64,000 nucleotides of DNA from Deltaproteobacteria bacterium. Its GTDB lineage: Bacteria; Myxococcota_A; UBA796; SXON01. The stretch is from NCBI GenBank assembly GCA_947490345.1, contig CANLGL010000010.1:49835-113834 (forward strand), written 5' to 3'. Below are positions 56,193-64,000 of the stretch, piece after piece (position 1 is the stretch's first letter; each line of letters starts with the position of its first letter). Below the pieces are notes generated by a model. The model saw only the letters and a program-made list of their open reading frames with translations, was not told where the DNA came from and did not search any database. Both the position numbers and the translations under genes were made by a program.

Positions 56193-56336
56193 GGGCCACG
56201 CGCCTTCCGCGGCGCCGCGACGCCGAGCTGCCCTCGTGAGCATCGCGCCCTGGCCTGCGGCGTCGCCCAGCACCGGCAAGCCCGACAGAACCCCCGCGAC
56301 AGAGTTAGCACGCGCCCGCCCACGCCCGGACATCCC

Positions 56337-58739
56337 ATGCGCTGCTCCTTCGCCCCGTTTCTCCTCCTCGCGGCCTGCACCACGGCCACCAACCCCGACC
56401 ACACCGACACCGCGGACACGGGTGACAACGACGACACCGACGACTCGGGCACCGACACCGGCGGCCAGGAAGGCGACACGATCGGGCCCACGCTACCCGC
56501 GTGCACTCCGAAGGCCGGGGACACCGATCGCATCGCGCTTTCGGGAGTGATCCTGCTCCCGGACGGACCGGTCGCAGGCCACGTCGTGTACGCCCCGAGC
56601 ACCGGGATGATCACCTGCGCGGGCGCCGCCTGTGACATCGCCGGGGCCACGCTCGTCTGCACCGAGGGCATCGTGTCGCCGGGGCTCGTCGACCCGCACA
56701 ATCACCTCCAATACAACAGCATGCCGCCCTGGCAGGTCGACCCCGAATTCATCGATCGTTACGACTGGCAAGGCGACGACCGCTACGACGACTTCAAGGA
56801 CGCCTACAACGCGATCGCGGGCGACTACGGCTGCGAGATCATGCAGTGGGCCGAAGCGCGGGAGATCGCGCACGGGACGACGTCTGCGGTGGGCAGCTCG
56901 GGCAGCGGTTGCATCAATCGCGGCGTGCGCAACCTGGACGAAGACTCCAGCGCCTCGCACCTCGACAGCTACACGCTCAGCTACAGCTCGAGCAACGTGG
57001 AGAGCAGCGTCAACGAAGGCGACGGCGCTTCGTGGCGCTCCAAAATCGACTCCGGCAGCACCGACGCAGTGATGAACCACGTCGCGGAAGGACGCGACGG
57101 CTCGGTGTCCAGCGAGGTCGACCACATGCTGGAGCTCGGCATGACCGGGCCCGGGCAGGTCTACGTGCACGCCACCGACGCGACCACGGAGCAGCTCGCG
57201 GTGATGGGAACCTCCGGCACCGGCATCGTCTGGTCGCCAAGGAGCAACCTGGCCCTCTACGCCACCACGACTCCGGTGGAGATCGCCACCAACCTCGGGG
57301 TTCCGTGGGCCATCGGCAGCGATTGGACGCCGAGCGGCAGCATCGGCCAGCCCCAGGAGTTGGCCTGCGCCGAAGCGTGGTTGATGGGCAAAGGAAGCCC
57401 GCTTTCCGACGTGGAGTTGTGGCGCAAGGCCACCGAGGACGCCGCGTGGCTGGTCGGTGCCGACGGCGTGCTGGGGGTGCTGGTGGCCGGAGCCGCCGCC
57501 GACATCGCGGTTTTCGACTACCAGAAGACGCCGTACCGCGCGATCATCGGCGCGGCCGAAGCGAAGGTCCGGCTGGTGATCGTCGACGGCGAGGCGGTCT
57601 ACGGCCACGCCGAGTACATCGACGCCCTGGCCGAAAACGCGGCGTGGTGCGACGAACTCGACGCGTGCGGAGAGGCCCGCAAGTACTGCCTCAAAGGCGC
57701 CGACATCGGCGAGCTGAGCGACACCCTCGCCGACGTCGAAGCCACGCTCGAAGCGGCGCTCGCGGGAGAATCGGTCCCCGCCGGCTACGAGTACGCGGCG
57801 GAGCTCTTCGGCCTCTACACCTGCGCCGACGATCGCGAAGCCTGCGATCTGCGCGAGCCGGCCGCCGGCGACGACGATGGGGACGGCATCGCCGACAGCG
57901 CCGACGCCTGTGTCGGCATCTACGATCCCAACCAGTGGGACACCGACGGCGACGGCCTGGGCGACAGCTGCGACCGCTGCCCGACCGTGCCCGGCGAAGA
58001 CTGCGACCTCACCGCCGACGACCGCGACGGCGACGGCATCGACAACGCCAGCGACAGTTGCCCCGACACCTACGACGACGGCACCGACACCGACAGCGAC
58101 GGCACCGCCGATGCCTGCGACGGGTGCCCTTCGGTCCCGAATCCGGCCGGCGAGGGCTGCCCCGCCACCATCAGCGGTCTCCGTCAAGGCGACTTCGTGG
58201 ACGGCACCACCGTGCAGATCGAAGGGGTCATCGTCACCGGAATTCGCACGGACAGTGGCTTCTTCGTGCAGCAGCCCGAGGCGACGGAGTACGGCGGGCT
58301 CTACGTGTTCGTGGGCGGCGCCGTGAGCGTCCAGCCCGGCGACGTCGTCAGCGTGACCGGCATCTACACCGAGTACTACGGCATGTCGGAGCTGACCTCG
58401 CCGGTGGTCGAGGTCACCGGGACCGCCGATGTGCCGACGCCCGACGTGCACCAGACCTGCACCCTCGCCGGTGATCCCGAGCCCTTCGAAGGGATGCTCG
58501 TGCGAGTGGAAGACATGGTCGTCACCGACGCCAACGCCGACGCCGACGACGGCAGCGACACCCCCGACTACGATGAGTACGTCGTCGACGGTTGCCTGCG
58601 CATCGACGACTTCCTGGACGAGACCCTGGATCAACTGGCGCTCGACACCGAGCTCGTTTCCATCGAAGGGGTGATGGTCTACAGCTTTGACAATCCGAAG
58701 CTCGCGCCGCGCTCCCCCGACGATATCCAGATGCCATGA
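56337..58739 (+). CDS. Multi-domain lipoprotein: amidohydrolase, thrombospondin type 3 repeats, OB-like domain
   Basis: The 800-residue product has the lipobox LLLAAC (Cys14) and an Asp/Thr stalk. An amidohydrolase domain follows (about 60-440) with the HxH of SPGLVDPHNHLQYNS, TEGIVSPG, DHMLELGMTGPGQVYVH and IGSDWTPSGSIGQP. Thrombospondin type 3/calcium-binding repeats come next (about 510-605: DDDGDGIADSADACVG, DTDGDGLGDSCDRC), and then an OB-like domain (about 610-800: GTTVQIEGVIVTGIRTDSGF, GDVVSVTGIYTEYYG). It is expected on the cell surface. It overlaps the following isomerase gene by ATGA. Confidence 0.88.
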   Translation: MRCSFAPFLLLAACTTATNPDHTDTADTGDNDDTDDSGTDTGGQEGDTIGPTLPACTPKAGDTDRIALSGVILLPDGPVAGHVVYAPSTGMITCAGAACDIAGATLVCTEGIVSPGLVDPHNHLQYNSMPPWQVDPEFIDRYDWQGDDRYDDFKDAYNAIAGDYGCEIMQWAEAREIAHGTTSAVGSSGSGCINRGVRNLDEDSSASHLDSYTLSYSSSNVESSVNEGDGASWRSKIDSGSTDAVMNHVAEGRDGSVSSEVDHMLELGMTGPGQVYVHATDATTEQLAVMGTSGTGIVWSPRSNLALYATTTPVEIATNLGVPWAIGSDWTPSGSIGQPQELACAEAWLMGKGSPLSDVELWRKATEDAAWLVGADGVLGVLVAGAAADIAVFDYQKTPYRAIIGAAEAKVRLVIVDGEAVYGHAEYIDALAENAAWCDELDACGEARKYCLKGADIGELSDTLADVEATLEAALAGESVPAGYEYAAELFGLYTCADDREACDLREPAAGDDDGDGIADSADACVGIYDPNQWDTDGDGLGDSCDRCPTVPGEDCDLTADDRDGDGIDNASDSCPDTYDDGTDTDSDGTADACDGCPSVPNPAGEGCPATISGLRQGDFVDGTTVQIEGVIVTGIRTDSGFFVQQPEATEYGGLYVFVGGAVSVQPGDVVSVTGIYTEYYGMSELTSPVVEVTGTADVPTPDVHQTCTLAGDPEPFEGMLVRVEDMVVTDANADADDGSDTPDYDEYVVDGCLRIDDFLDETLDQLALDTELVSIEGVMVYSFDNPKLAPRSPDDIQMP

Positions 58740-59524
58740 TCGCGCTCCTCCTCCTCGTCATCATCGGTTGCGACGAGGCTCCGCCAGCCCCGGCGCCGAC
58801 CACCGTCGCCGACGTTGCGCCGGCCGCCGCTAGTGCTGCCCCCACGCCCGTCGCGGGCCCCCGCGTCCCCGTCACCACCGAAAAGCGCTTCGCCGCCAGC
58901 CACATCCTCGTCGCCTTCGCCACCGCGATGCACGCCCCTCCGGCGGTCAGCCGCACCCGTGACGAGGCCCGCGCCCGTGCGGCGGACGCCCGCAAGCGGC
59001 TCACCGAAGGCGCGGACTTCACGGCGCTCGCCGCCGAGCTCAGCGACGACTCGACCGCCAAACGTGGCGGGAGTCTCGGTTCTTTTGAGACGGGCAAGAT
59101 GGTGCAGCCCTTCGAGGATGCGGTCAAGGCGCTCAAGCCGGGTGAGCTGAGTGAGCCCGTGGAGACGCCGTTCGGCTTCCACGTGATCCGTCGCGACGTC
59201 ATCCAGGAAGTACATTGCGCCCAGCTCATGATCGGGTGGGCAGGCGCGCAAAAGCCGCTCCCCGGAGTCACGCGCAGCAAAGAGGACGCCCAGAAGCGCA
59301 TCGAGGCGGCCAAGGCTGAGCTCGACGGCGGCGGGCAATGGGCGGAGGTCGTTCGAAAGTACACCGACGGGCCGCTGAAGAACGACGCGGGCGACCTGGG
59401 TTGGTTCGCGCCGCGCCAGTTGATGCCCGCACTCGACACCGTGGCCTTCGACCTCGAGATTGGCGCCACCAGCGCGGTCGTGGAGTCGCCGACGGCGTTC
59501 CACCTCGTCCGCCGCCTCGAGTAG
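58736..59524 (+). CDS. Parvulin-type peptidyl-prolyl isomerase lipoprotein
   Basis: The 262-residue product has the lipobox LLVIIGC (Cys12). A parvulin domain follows (about 50-155): FAASHILVAFATAM, ALAAELSDDSTAKRGGSLGS, FEDAVKALKPGELSEPVETP and FGFHVIRRD. A second, partial parvulin repeat (156-262) has VHCAQLMIGWAG, YTDGPLKNDAGDLGWFAP and a closing FHLVRRLE. It resembles PrsA/SurA-type foldases, anchored as a lipoprotein. It is coupled by ATGA overlap to the multi-domain lipoprotein, whose folding it may assist (inference). Confidence 0.9.
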   Translation: MIALLLLVIIGCDEAPPAPAPTTVADVAPAAASAAPTPVAGPRVPVTTEKRFAASHILVAFATAMHAPPAVSRTRDEARARAADARKRLTEGADFTALAAELSDDSTAKRGGSLGSFETGKMVQPFEDAVKALKPGELSEPVETPFGFHVIRRDVIQEVHCAQLMIGWAGAQKPLPGVTRSKEDAQKRIEAAKAELDGGGQWAEVVRKYTDGPLKNDAGDLGWFAPRQLMPALDTVAFDLEIGATSAVVESPTAFHLVRRLE

Positions 59525-60469
59525 ATGCGCCCCGGCCAAAGCAGTCGCACCGCCCGATGGGTGGCGTTCTTGCGCGGGCTCGCCCATCACGGGCGGCCGG
59601 CGCTGGTACACGATCCGCTCGCCGCCCCGCTCCTCGGGGGCACCGCGGGCGCGGTGTTGGCCATGGCGGACCGGGTCGGCCCCCTCACCCGTGTCCTCCT
59701 GGCCGTCCTGGCCAGCGCCTCGGGCGGCCGAAGCCGTTTCATGTCGATCCGCACGCGGGTGCTCGATGACGTCGTTGTGGGCGCCGTTGCGGAGGGGATC
59801 GACCAACTGGTCATCCTCGGGGCCGGCTTCGACGCGCGAGCGTGGCGGCTGGGCGAGCTCTCGTCCTGCACCGTCTTCGAGGTCGACCACCCCGACACGC
59901 AAGCCCACAAACGACAGCGACTGGGGGATCGAGCGCCCCTCGCGCGTGATGTGCGCTTCGTCGGCGTGGACTTCGAGGTCGATTCGTTGGCGACGCGGCT
60001 GACCGAGGCGGGCTTCGACACGAGCCGCCCGGCGGTGGTGCTCTGGGAGGGGGTGGTGATGTACCTCCCCGAGGCGGCGATCGACGCCACCCTCGCGACG
60101 CTGGCGTCGCTCTTGTCGGCGGGATCACAAGTCGCGATCAGCTACTCGCGAACCGGGGCCGGCGGGACGGCGCTCACCCGTCGCGCCCTCGGCGTGGTGG
60201 TGGGCGCCGCAGGCGAGGCGTTCCGGCATCACGAGGAGCCGCCGGCGATGGCCGCGCGCGTCGAGCGCGCCGGCTTTTCCGTGCGTTGGGACGAGGGCCA
60301 CCCCGATTGGGTGCCGCGCCTCCTGGGGCAGCGCCAGGGCTGGGACATCCAGCGCATCGTGCTATCAACAAACGGGGGAAAGGGCTCGCCGCCCTCTCCC
60401 CCTACCGGGCCATTCCCTCCGGCCTCCAAGCTTCGCTTTCCGGCTTCCGGCGCCCGCCGCGTTGGCTAA
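59525..60469 (+). CDS. Class I SAM-dependent methyltransferase (leucine carboxyl-methyltransferase-like)
   Basis: The 314-residue product belongs to the LCMT/TIGR00027-like methyltransferases: ARWVAFLRGL at the start, QLVILGAGFDARAWRL as motif I, VFEVDHPDTQAHKRQRL, and VVLWEGVVMYLPEAAIDATL. The last 30 residues from about 60375 come from the dispersed hairpin repeat (SPPSPPTGPFPP), so the original C-terminus has been replaced or extended. It starts one base after the isomerase stop. Confidence 0.85.
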   Translation: MRPGQSSRTARWVAFLRGLAHHGRPALVHDPLAAPLLGGTAGAVLAMADRVGPLTRVLLAVLASASGGRSRFMSIRTRVLDDVVVGAVAEGIDQLVILGAGFDARAWRLGELSSCTVFEVDHPDTQAHKRQRLGDRAPLARDVRFVGVDFEVDSLATRLTEAGFDTSRPAVVLWEGVVMYLPEAAIDATLATLASLLSAGSQVAISYSRTGAGGTALTRRALGVVVGAAGEAFRHHEEPPAMAARVERAGFSVRWDEGHPDWVPRLLGQRQGWDIQRIVLSTNGGKGSPPSPPTGPFPPASKLRFPASGARRVG

Positions 60470-60546
60470 CGCGCCGGGACGTGGCCCTCTCCCCCTCACT
60501 GCAATCCCCCATGCCGCACTAGGTTTGATGGCTCCGGGAGCCGACC
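60366..60546 (-). repeat. Dispersed repeat element, copy B
   Basis: It is the inverted counterpart of 16292-16474, including GGGGAGAGGGCCACGTCCCG and AATGGCCCGGTAGGGG. A 12 bp stem GGGGGAAAGGGC/GCCCTCTCCCCC (60374-60402) with loop TCGCC closes it. Stem bases differ from copy A on both strands, so pairing is kept. It supplies the last codons of the methyltransferase gene. Confidence 0.8.
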
Positions 60547-60565
60547 TGCCGGCGGCATGGGTGAC

Positions 60566-62185
60566 TCATCGAGTCTTCATCTCCCGCACCTTGAGACCGA
60601 GCTGGTTGAAGCGGAGCTGAATCTTCCGCGCGCCCGTATCGTCACCTGTCAGTACACGGGACATCGCTGAAAAGTCGCCGTCGAGCTCTTCCCAGAGCCG
60701 CGAGTAGAGCTGTCGCTCGACGTCCTGGGCCACGTGGTTCAGGGTCGGGTCGGGGTGGACCACCACCTGGCAGCGCCAGCCCTCCTCGGTCCCCGGCCGG
60801 TCGACGCGCACGGCGTGAAGCAGGTCCCGAACCAGCTTCGGGCGCACCTGGACCACATCCCCGCGCGCCCCCATCGGGAGCGCCGCCAGCTCCGCAAACG
60901 TGAAGGTGAGGGCGTTTTCGAGGACCATGCTGAATTCGCGCAGGTTTCCTGGCCAACGGTGCCGGCGAAGCAAGCGCTGCGTACGTTCGGGAACGAGCAG
61001 CACCAAACGTCCGGGCACCGCCGCGGGGATCTCGGCGCCGAGCTCCACGACCACTTCGCCCGCGGGCATCGCGGACGTCCCCGCGCCAAGGCCGTTCTTT
61101 TCCCGGTACTCCAAGACCAGACCCGACAACGCCGACGACTCCACCGCGCGCTGGGCCGTCCACGCCAAAAGCCGCGAGAAGTCGCCGCGGCGTTCGACAA
61201 GCGGCGGGAGAATGACCGTGCACGCCGGATTCAGACGCATGTACAGGTCGGCGCGGAACCGCCCCTCTCTCACCCGGGCGGGCAAGTCCTCGTGGGTCGC
61301 CACCACCAACTTGACGTCCACCCGCCGCTCCACCGTGTCGCCAATGCGGGTGAGCACGCCCTCCTGAAGCACCGTCAGCAACATCTTCTGGACGTCCTCG
61401 GGCATGTTCCCGATCTCGTCCAGAAACAGCGTACCGCCGTCAGCCTCCTCAAACGCCCCTTTGCGGTCCGCCACGCTCCCGGTGTATGCCCCGCGCAGGG
61501 CACCGAAAAGTTGAGCCGCCACCAGGTCGCGCGGCAAGGTGCTGAGGTCCACGCTGACGAACTTTCCGCGACGCCCCGACCGCGCATGGACGACATGGCG
61601 CGCGACCATCGACTTTCCCGTCCCGGTGGGTCCGCCCAGGATCACCGGCAGGCGGCCGCGCGCCAGGACATGCAATCGCGAGCGGATCCGCCGCATCTGT
61701 GGGCTGCGGCCCCAGTAGACCGCCCCCTCACTGTCGCGACCGCGGCGCGCGCTGAGCACATTCTCGAACTGAACGCGGAGCGAACGGGCGTCGACATAGT
61801 CGTCGTCCAAGAAATAGGTGTACTCCTCGGCGGCGAGGCGCTCCGCCGCCTGTTCCAGCGCCACCTCGGCGCGGCTGGTCATCAGCACCACGGGAAGGTC
61901 GGGGAGGCGCCGACGCAACCGGGCGAGGATCTCGAGCCCCTGCCGGCGCCGCACGCGGGCTACGACCTTGGCGTCCGCCCCCACCGGAAGCCCCACGAGT
62001 TCGGCCTCGGCGATGTCGAAGTGCACGTCGAGCAACACCAGATCGAGCTCGCGGCGATGCAGCCGCAACAGCTCCAGCGCCGCCGCCCACGACCGTGCGG
62101 GGCCGAGGTACTCGTGCTCCGGAATCGCCTTCCGGCACAACTGCAGGTACCGATCTTGATCGTCGATCACCAAAATCGTCGCCAC
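60566..62185 (-). CDS. Response regulator with sigma-54-type AAA+ domain
   Basis: The 539-residue product is an NtrC-like activator. The receiver has the phosphoacceptor D53 in [11 protein letters not shown] after VIDDQD. The AAA+ core has the Walker [15 protein letters not shown], the sigma-54 contact loop as RGAYTGS (the usual GAFTGA with a final Ser) and Walker [14 protein letters not shown], then [11 protein letters not shown]. An unusual insertion of about 50 residues interrupts the region before [12 protein letters not shown]. The C-terminal 120 residues show HTH-like [12 protein letters not shown]. It begins at GTG 62185, immediately after the stop of the small protein upstream (no gap). 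Confidence 0.85.
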   Translation of the reverse strand: MATILVIDDQDRYLQLCRKAIPEHEYLGPARSWAAALELLRLHRRELDLVLLDVHFDIAEAELVGLPVGADAKVVARVRRRQGLEILARLRRRLPDLPVVLMTSRAEVALEQAAERLAAEEYTYFLDDDYVDARSLRVQFENVLSARRGRDSEGAVYWGRSPQMRRIRSRLHVLARGRLPVILGGPTGTGKSMVARHVVHARSGRRGKFVSVDLSTLPRDLVAAQLFGALRGAYTGSVADRKGAFEEADGGTLFLDEIGNMPEDVQKMLLTVLQEGVLTRIGDTVERRVDVKLVVATHEDLPARVREGRFRADLYMRLNPACTVILPPLVERRGDFSRLLAWTAQRAVESSALSGLVLEYREKNGLGAGTSAMPAGEVVVELGAEIPAAVPGRLVLLVPERTQRLLRRHRWPGNLREFSMVLENALTFTFAELAALPMGARGDVVQVRPKLVRDLLHAVRVDRPGTEEGWRCQVVVHPDPTLNHVAQDVERQLYSRLWEELDGDFSAMSRVLTGDDTGARKIQLRFNQLGLKVREMKTR

Positions 62186-62545
62186 CTAGGGCTCCGCCTG
62201 CTCGACAAGGCGTCGGCAGGCCTCGCCGAGCCGGTGGGTGACCGTGGCAAGCGCGCGCAGCTCCGCCAGCGGCATCGCATCGAGCCGGCTGAGCTGGGCG
62301 CCGATGTGCGCGACGAGGTCATCCACTTCGGTCGTGTCGAAGTCCGCCACGGCGGGGCGCAACCGCGCCCAGAGATCCACGCAGCTCTCGTCCCCGGAAG
62401 GCCCGCGCCGTGTCCTCCGCAAATCGGTGACCAACGCCTCACGAACATCGACCTCGGACGAGTCTTCTCCGAGCCATCTGGCTTCGAGATGGACGTACTT
62501 GCCCAGGTCGTGCCGGACCTGATTCGCTGCCTCGCGGGATCGCAT
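62186..62545 (-). CDS. Small helical protein upstream of the sigma-54 activator
   Basis: The 119-residue protein is helical and acidic (NQVRHDLGKYVHLEARWLGE, VDDLVAHIGAQLSRLDAMPL, ELRALATVTHRLGEACRRLV). Its start NQVRHDLGKYVHLEA is reminiscent of a histidine phosphotransfer (DHp/HPt-like) helix, with H12 and H19 candidates. It abuts the response regulator gene with no gap, so a partner role in its phosphorylation is possible (inference). No known family was recognised. Confidence 0.6.
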   Translation of the reverse strand: MRSREAANQVRHDLGKYVHLEARWLGEDSSEVDVREALVTDLRRTRRGPSGDESCVDLWARLRPAVADFDTTEVDDLVAHIGAQLSRLDAMPLAELRALATVTHRLGEACRRLVEQAEP

Positions 62546-62636
62546 CGCCGGCTGCTTATCCGCTTGGGCTTCGGTGTAAACTTTTGACTCCGCGGGCCGA
62601 CAAGCGTGCTACGATTTGCGCCACGCGGGGGTTCCC

Positions 62637-63347
62637 ATGATCTTGGCTCGGACTTTCTCCATCAGCCTGGCGATGGCGCTGGTCGGCTGCGCCGCGGAGG
62701 TCTCCGTCGATGTCGACGGCGATGCCGACGGTCTGCTTGGCAGCGAAGAAGCCGACCTCGGCACCGATCCTGACCTCGCAGACAGCGATGGTGACGGGTC
62801 CAACGACGGCGAAGAGCTCGCCGCGAACACCAACCCGCTGGATGGCGCCGAGTACCCCTACAAGGGGGGCTGGGCCATCGACAGCTGCAAGTCCGAAATC
62901 AAGGGCGAAGGCCTCGCCGAAGGCGACGTCTCCGAGGACTTCTCCTTGGGGGACCAGTTCGGCCAGAACGTGCACCTCTACAGCTTCTGCGACCGTGTGG
63001 TCTACCTGGTCTTCGCCGCCTTCTGGTGAGGCGCGTGCGTATCCGAGGCCGGTGGCCTCGAAGCAATCTACCAGGACAACAAGGACGACGGCTTCATCAT
63101 CGTCAACGCGATCACCGAGATCGACGACGGCAGCGCACCCGCTACCGAGGACCTCGCCACCTGGGCGGAGACTCATGGCCTCAGCATTCCGGTCGTCGCT
63201 GACCCTGAAAGTGCGTTGATGTGGAAGTACGCGGCCGACATGGAAGGCAGCGTGGGCCTCCCGTTCACGGTCGTCATCGACCGCGGGGTGGTGGTCGACA
63301 GCATCGCCAGCGGCACCCAGGTCGAAGCGGCCCTCGGCCTCCTGTGA
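62637..63347 (+). CDS. Redoxin-like lipoprotein, putative selenoprotein (Sec131, UGAC motif)
   Basis: From ATG 62637 the 236-residue protein has the lipobox ALVGC (Cys18) and thrombospondin type 3-like calcium-binding repeats (DPDLADSDGDGSNDGEELAA). A redoxin (AhpC/TSA/TlpA-like) domain starts DVSEDFSLGDQFGQNVHLYS and continues VVYLVFAAFW. A TGA (63027-63029) then stands in place of the first cysteine of the CxxC, followed by GACVSEAGGLEAIYQ, DLATWAETHGLSIPVVADPE and GLPFTVVIDRGVVVDSIA, ending at 63347. The sequence on both sides of the TGA is one coherent fold. A hairpin 14 bases after the TGA fits a bacterial SECIS. I read the TGA as selenocysteine; without recoding the product would lack its active site. 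Confidence 0.8.
63030..63062 (+). promoter_or_regulatory. Putative SECIS-like hairpin of the first Sec gene
   Basis: CGAGGCC-GGT-GGCCTCG (63044-63060) is a 7 bp stem with a GGT loop whose first base lies 22 nt after the TGA. This fits bacterial SECIS rules (loop G, 16-37 nt distance). It lies inside the coding sequence. Confidence 0.7.
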
Positions 63348-64000
63348 AACTGGTCGCCCTTCCGCTCGGCATCATGCTGCTGGGCTGCGCAGGCCTTTTT
63401 CCAGAGGAAGACACGGGGGATCCACCCGGCCGCCCCAACCGCGGCGGCGACGCGGACACCGACAGCGACTCCGATTCGGACAGCGACAGCGACTCCGATT
63501 CGGACACCGATAGCGACTCGGATAGCGACAGCGATTCCGACACCGACACCGACACCGACACCGACAGCGACACCGGCGCGGACACCGGCGGCGGAAACGA
63601 CGACGACGGTGATGGGCTCAGCAACGACGAAGAGAACGCGCTGGGCACCGACCCGAACGACGCCGACTCCGACGGCGATGGCGTTGGCGACAAGGAAGAG
63701 GTCGATCAGAACACCGACCCCCTCGACGCCAGTGACACGCCGTACCTCGGCGGCTGGGCCAAGGATGCCTGTCGCGACACGGTGCGCGGCGAAGGCTACT
63801 CCGAAGGCGACGTCAGCACCGGGTGGACGCTCGCGGACCAGTACGGACAGGACGTCTCGCTCCACGACTTCTGCGACCGCACGATCTACATGGTCTTCGC
63901 CGCCTTCTGGTGAGGCGCGTGCCAAAGCGAGGCCGGTGGCCTCGAAGACCTCTACCAGGAATACGAAGCGGACGGCCTCATGGTCCTCGAAGTCATGATC
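63344..64000 (+). CDS. Second redoxin-like lipoprotein, putative selenoprotein (Sec190), cut by window edge
   Basis: GTG 63344 overlaps the stop of the first Sec gene (GTGA), so the two are co-translated. The product has the lipobox MLLGC (Cys15) and a long (DSD)n/(DTD)n stalk. TSP3-like repeats (DPNDADSDGDGVGDKEEVDQ) come next, then the same redoxin start (GDVSTGWTLADQYGQDVSLH), FCDRTIYMVFAAFW and again TGA (63911-63913). GACQSEAGGLEDLYQEYEAD continues to the window end. The TGA is at the homologous position, with the identical downstream hairpin. Being a paralogue of the first gene, it supports programmed recoding over decay. Confidence 0.8.
63448..63590 (+). repeat. Tandem repeats encoding the DSD/DTD stalk
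   Basis: GACAGCGACTCCGATTCG-type units, about 140 bp, encode the extended acidic stalk of the second Sec lipoprotein. Confidence 0.9.
63914..63946 (+). promoter_or_regulatory. Putative SECIS-like hairpin of the second Sec gene
   Basis: CGAGGCC-GGT-GGCCTCG (63928-63944) is identical in sequence and distance to the one in the first gene, although the five bases before it differ (CAAAG against GTATC). Confidence 0.7.

Noticed and set aside
56493..58634. 713-residue open frame antisense to the amidohydrolase lipoprotein
   Set aside because: It is rich in Val/Gly/Ala/Asp as the complement of the acidic repeats, with no motif.

Overview
This 64 kb window is GC-rich bacterial chromosome, and it points to the Myxococcota (myxobacteria and relatives). 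The evidence is a stand-alone MYXO-CTERM-like mini-protein (24897-25040), many small lipoproteins with Asp-rich (DT/DS/DA)n linkers, MopE-type metal-binding repeats, Ser/Thr kinases including a kinase-WD40 type, a PilZ-like C-terminal domain on an Hsp70, and a paired Cys-motif (DUF1549-like)/DUF1501 module. No rRNA, tRNA, CRISPR array, intact insertion sequence or prophage was seen. Classification is inferred from gene content only.

Layout. 1-4.3 kb: a truncated kinase, a CoA-transferase, an MFS transporter translationally coupled to a VapC/Phd toxin-antitoxin pair with a clear promoter-operator. 4.3-7.1 kb: a four-gene overlapping operon built around a DUF692 (MbnB/TglH-type) protein. 7.1-11.3 kb: a MopE-repeat lipoprotein, two gene remnants (M16 peptidase, patatin-like), and an orphan contractile-tail tube protein. 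11.3-16.2 kb: TldD/PmbA-like protein, a lipoprotein, and a 1048-residue NAD-glutamate dehydrogenase. 16.5-25 kb: cNMP-binding protein, MsrA, amidohydrolase, CPBP protease, a broken FG-GAP lipoprotein between two copies of a LuxR gene end, LuxR regulator, acyl-CoA synthetase. 25-36 kb: the CxxCH/DUF1501 operon, a beta-helix lipoprotein, an interrupted kinase-WD40 gene and a class A penicillin-binding protein. 36-41 kb: the fatty-acid/phospholipid housekeeping operon (yceD-rpmF-plsX-acpP-fabF). 41.2-42.3 kb: a gene-free stretch with palindromic repeats. 42.3-50.2 kb: DUF4932-like metalloprotease, mqnD, a TrmN6-like methyltransferase, an Hsp70-PilZ fusion and purF. 50.4-62.5 kb: mostly exported proteins and lipoproteins, a methyltransferase and a sigma-54-type activator.

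The most exciting part is the end of the window (62637-64000). Two tandem, translationally coupled redoxin-like lipoproteins each carry an in-frame TGA at exactly the position of the first cysteine of a thioredoxin-type CxxC motif (W-TGA-G-A-C). Coding sequence continues past the TGA, and both genes carry an identical CGAGGCC-GGT-GGCCTCG hairpin 14 bases after the TGA, with the loop 21 bases after it. I read them as surface or periplasmic selenoproteins with Ca-binding-type repeat stalks and a UGAC active site. Other points of interest are the Hsp70-PilZ fusion, the DUF692 operon, a dispersed repeat with a structurally conserved hairpin found in opposite orientations at 16.3 and 60.4 kb, and several genes caught in decay.
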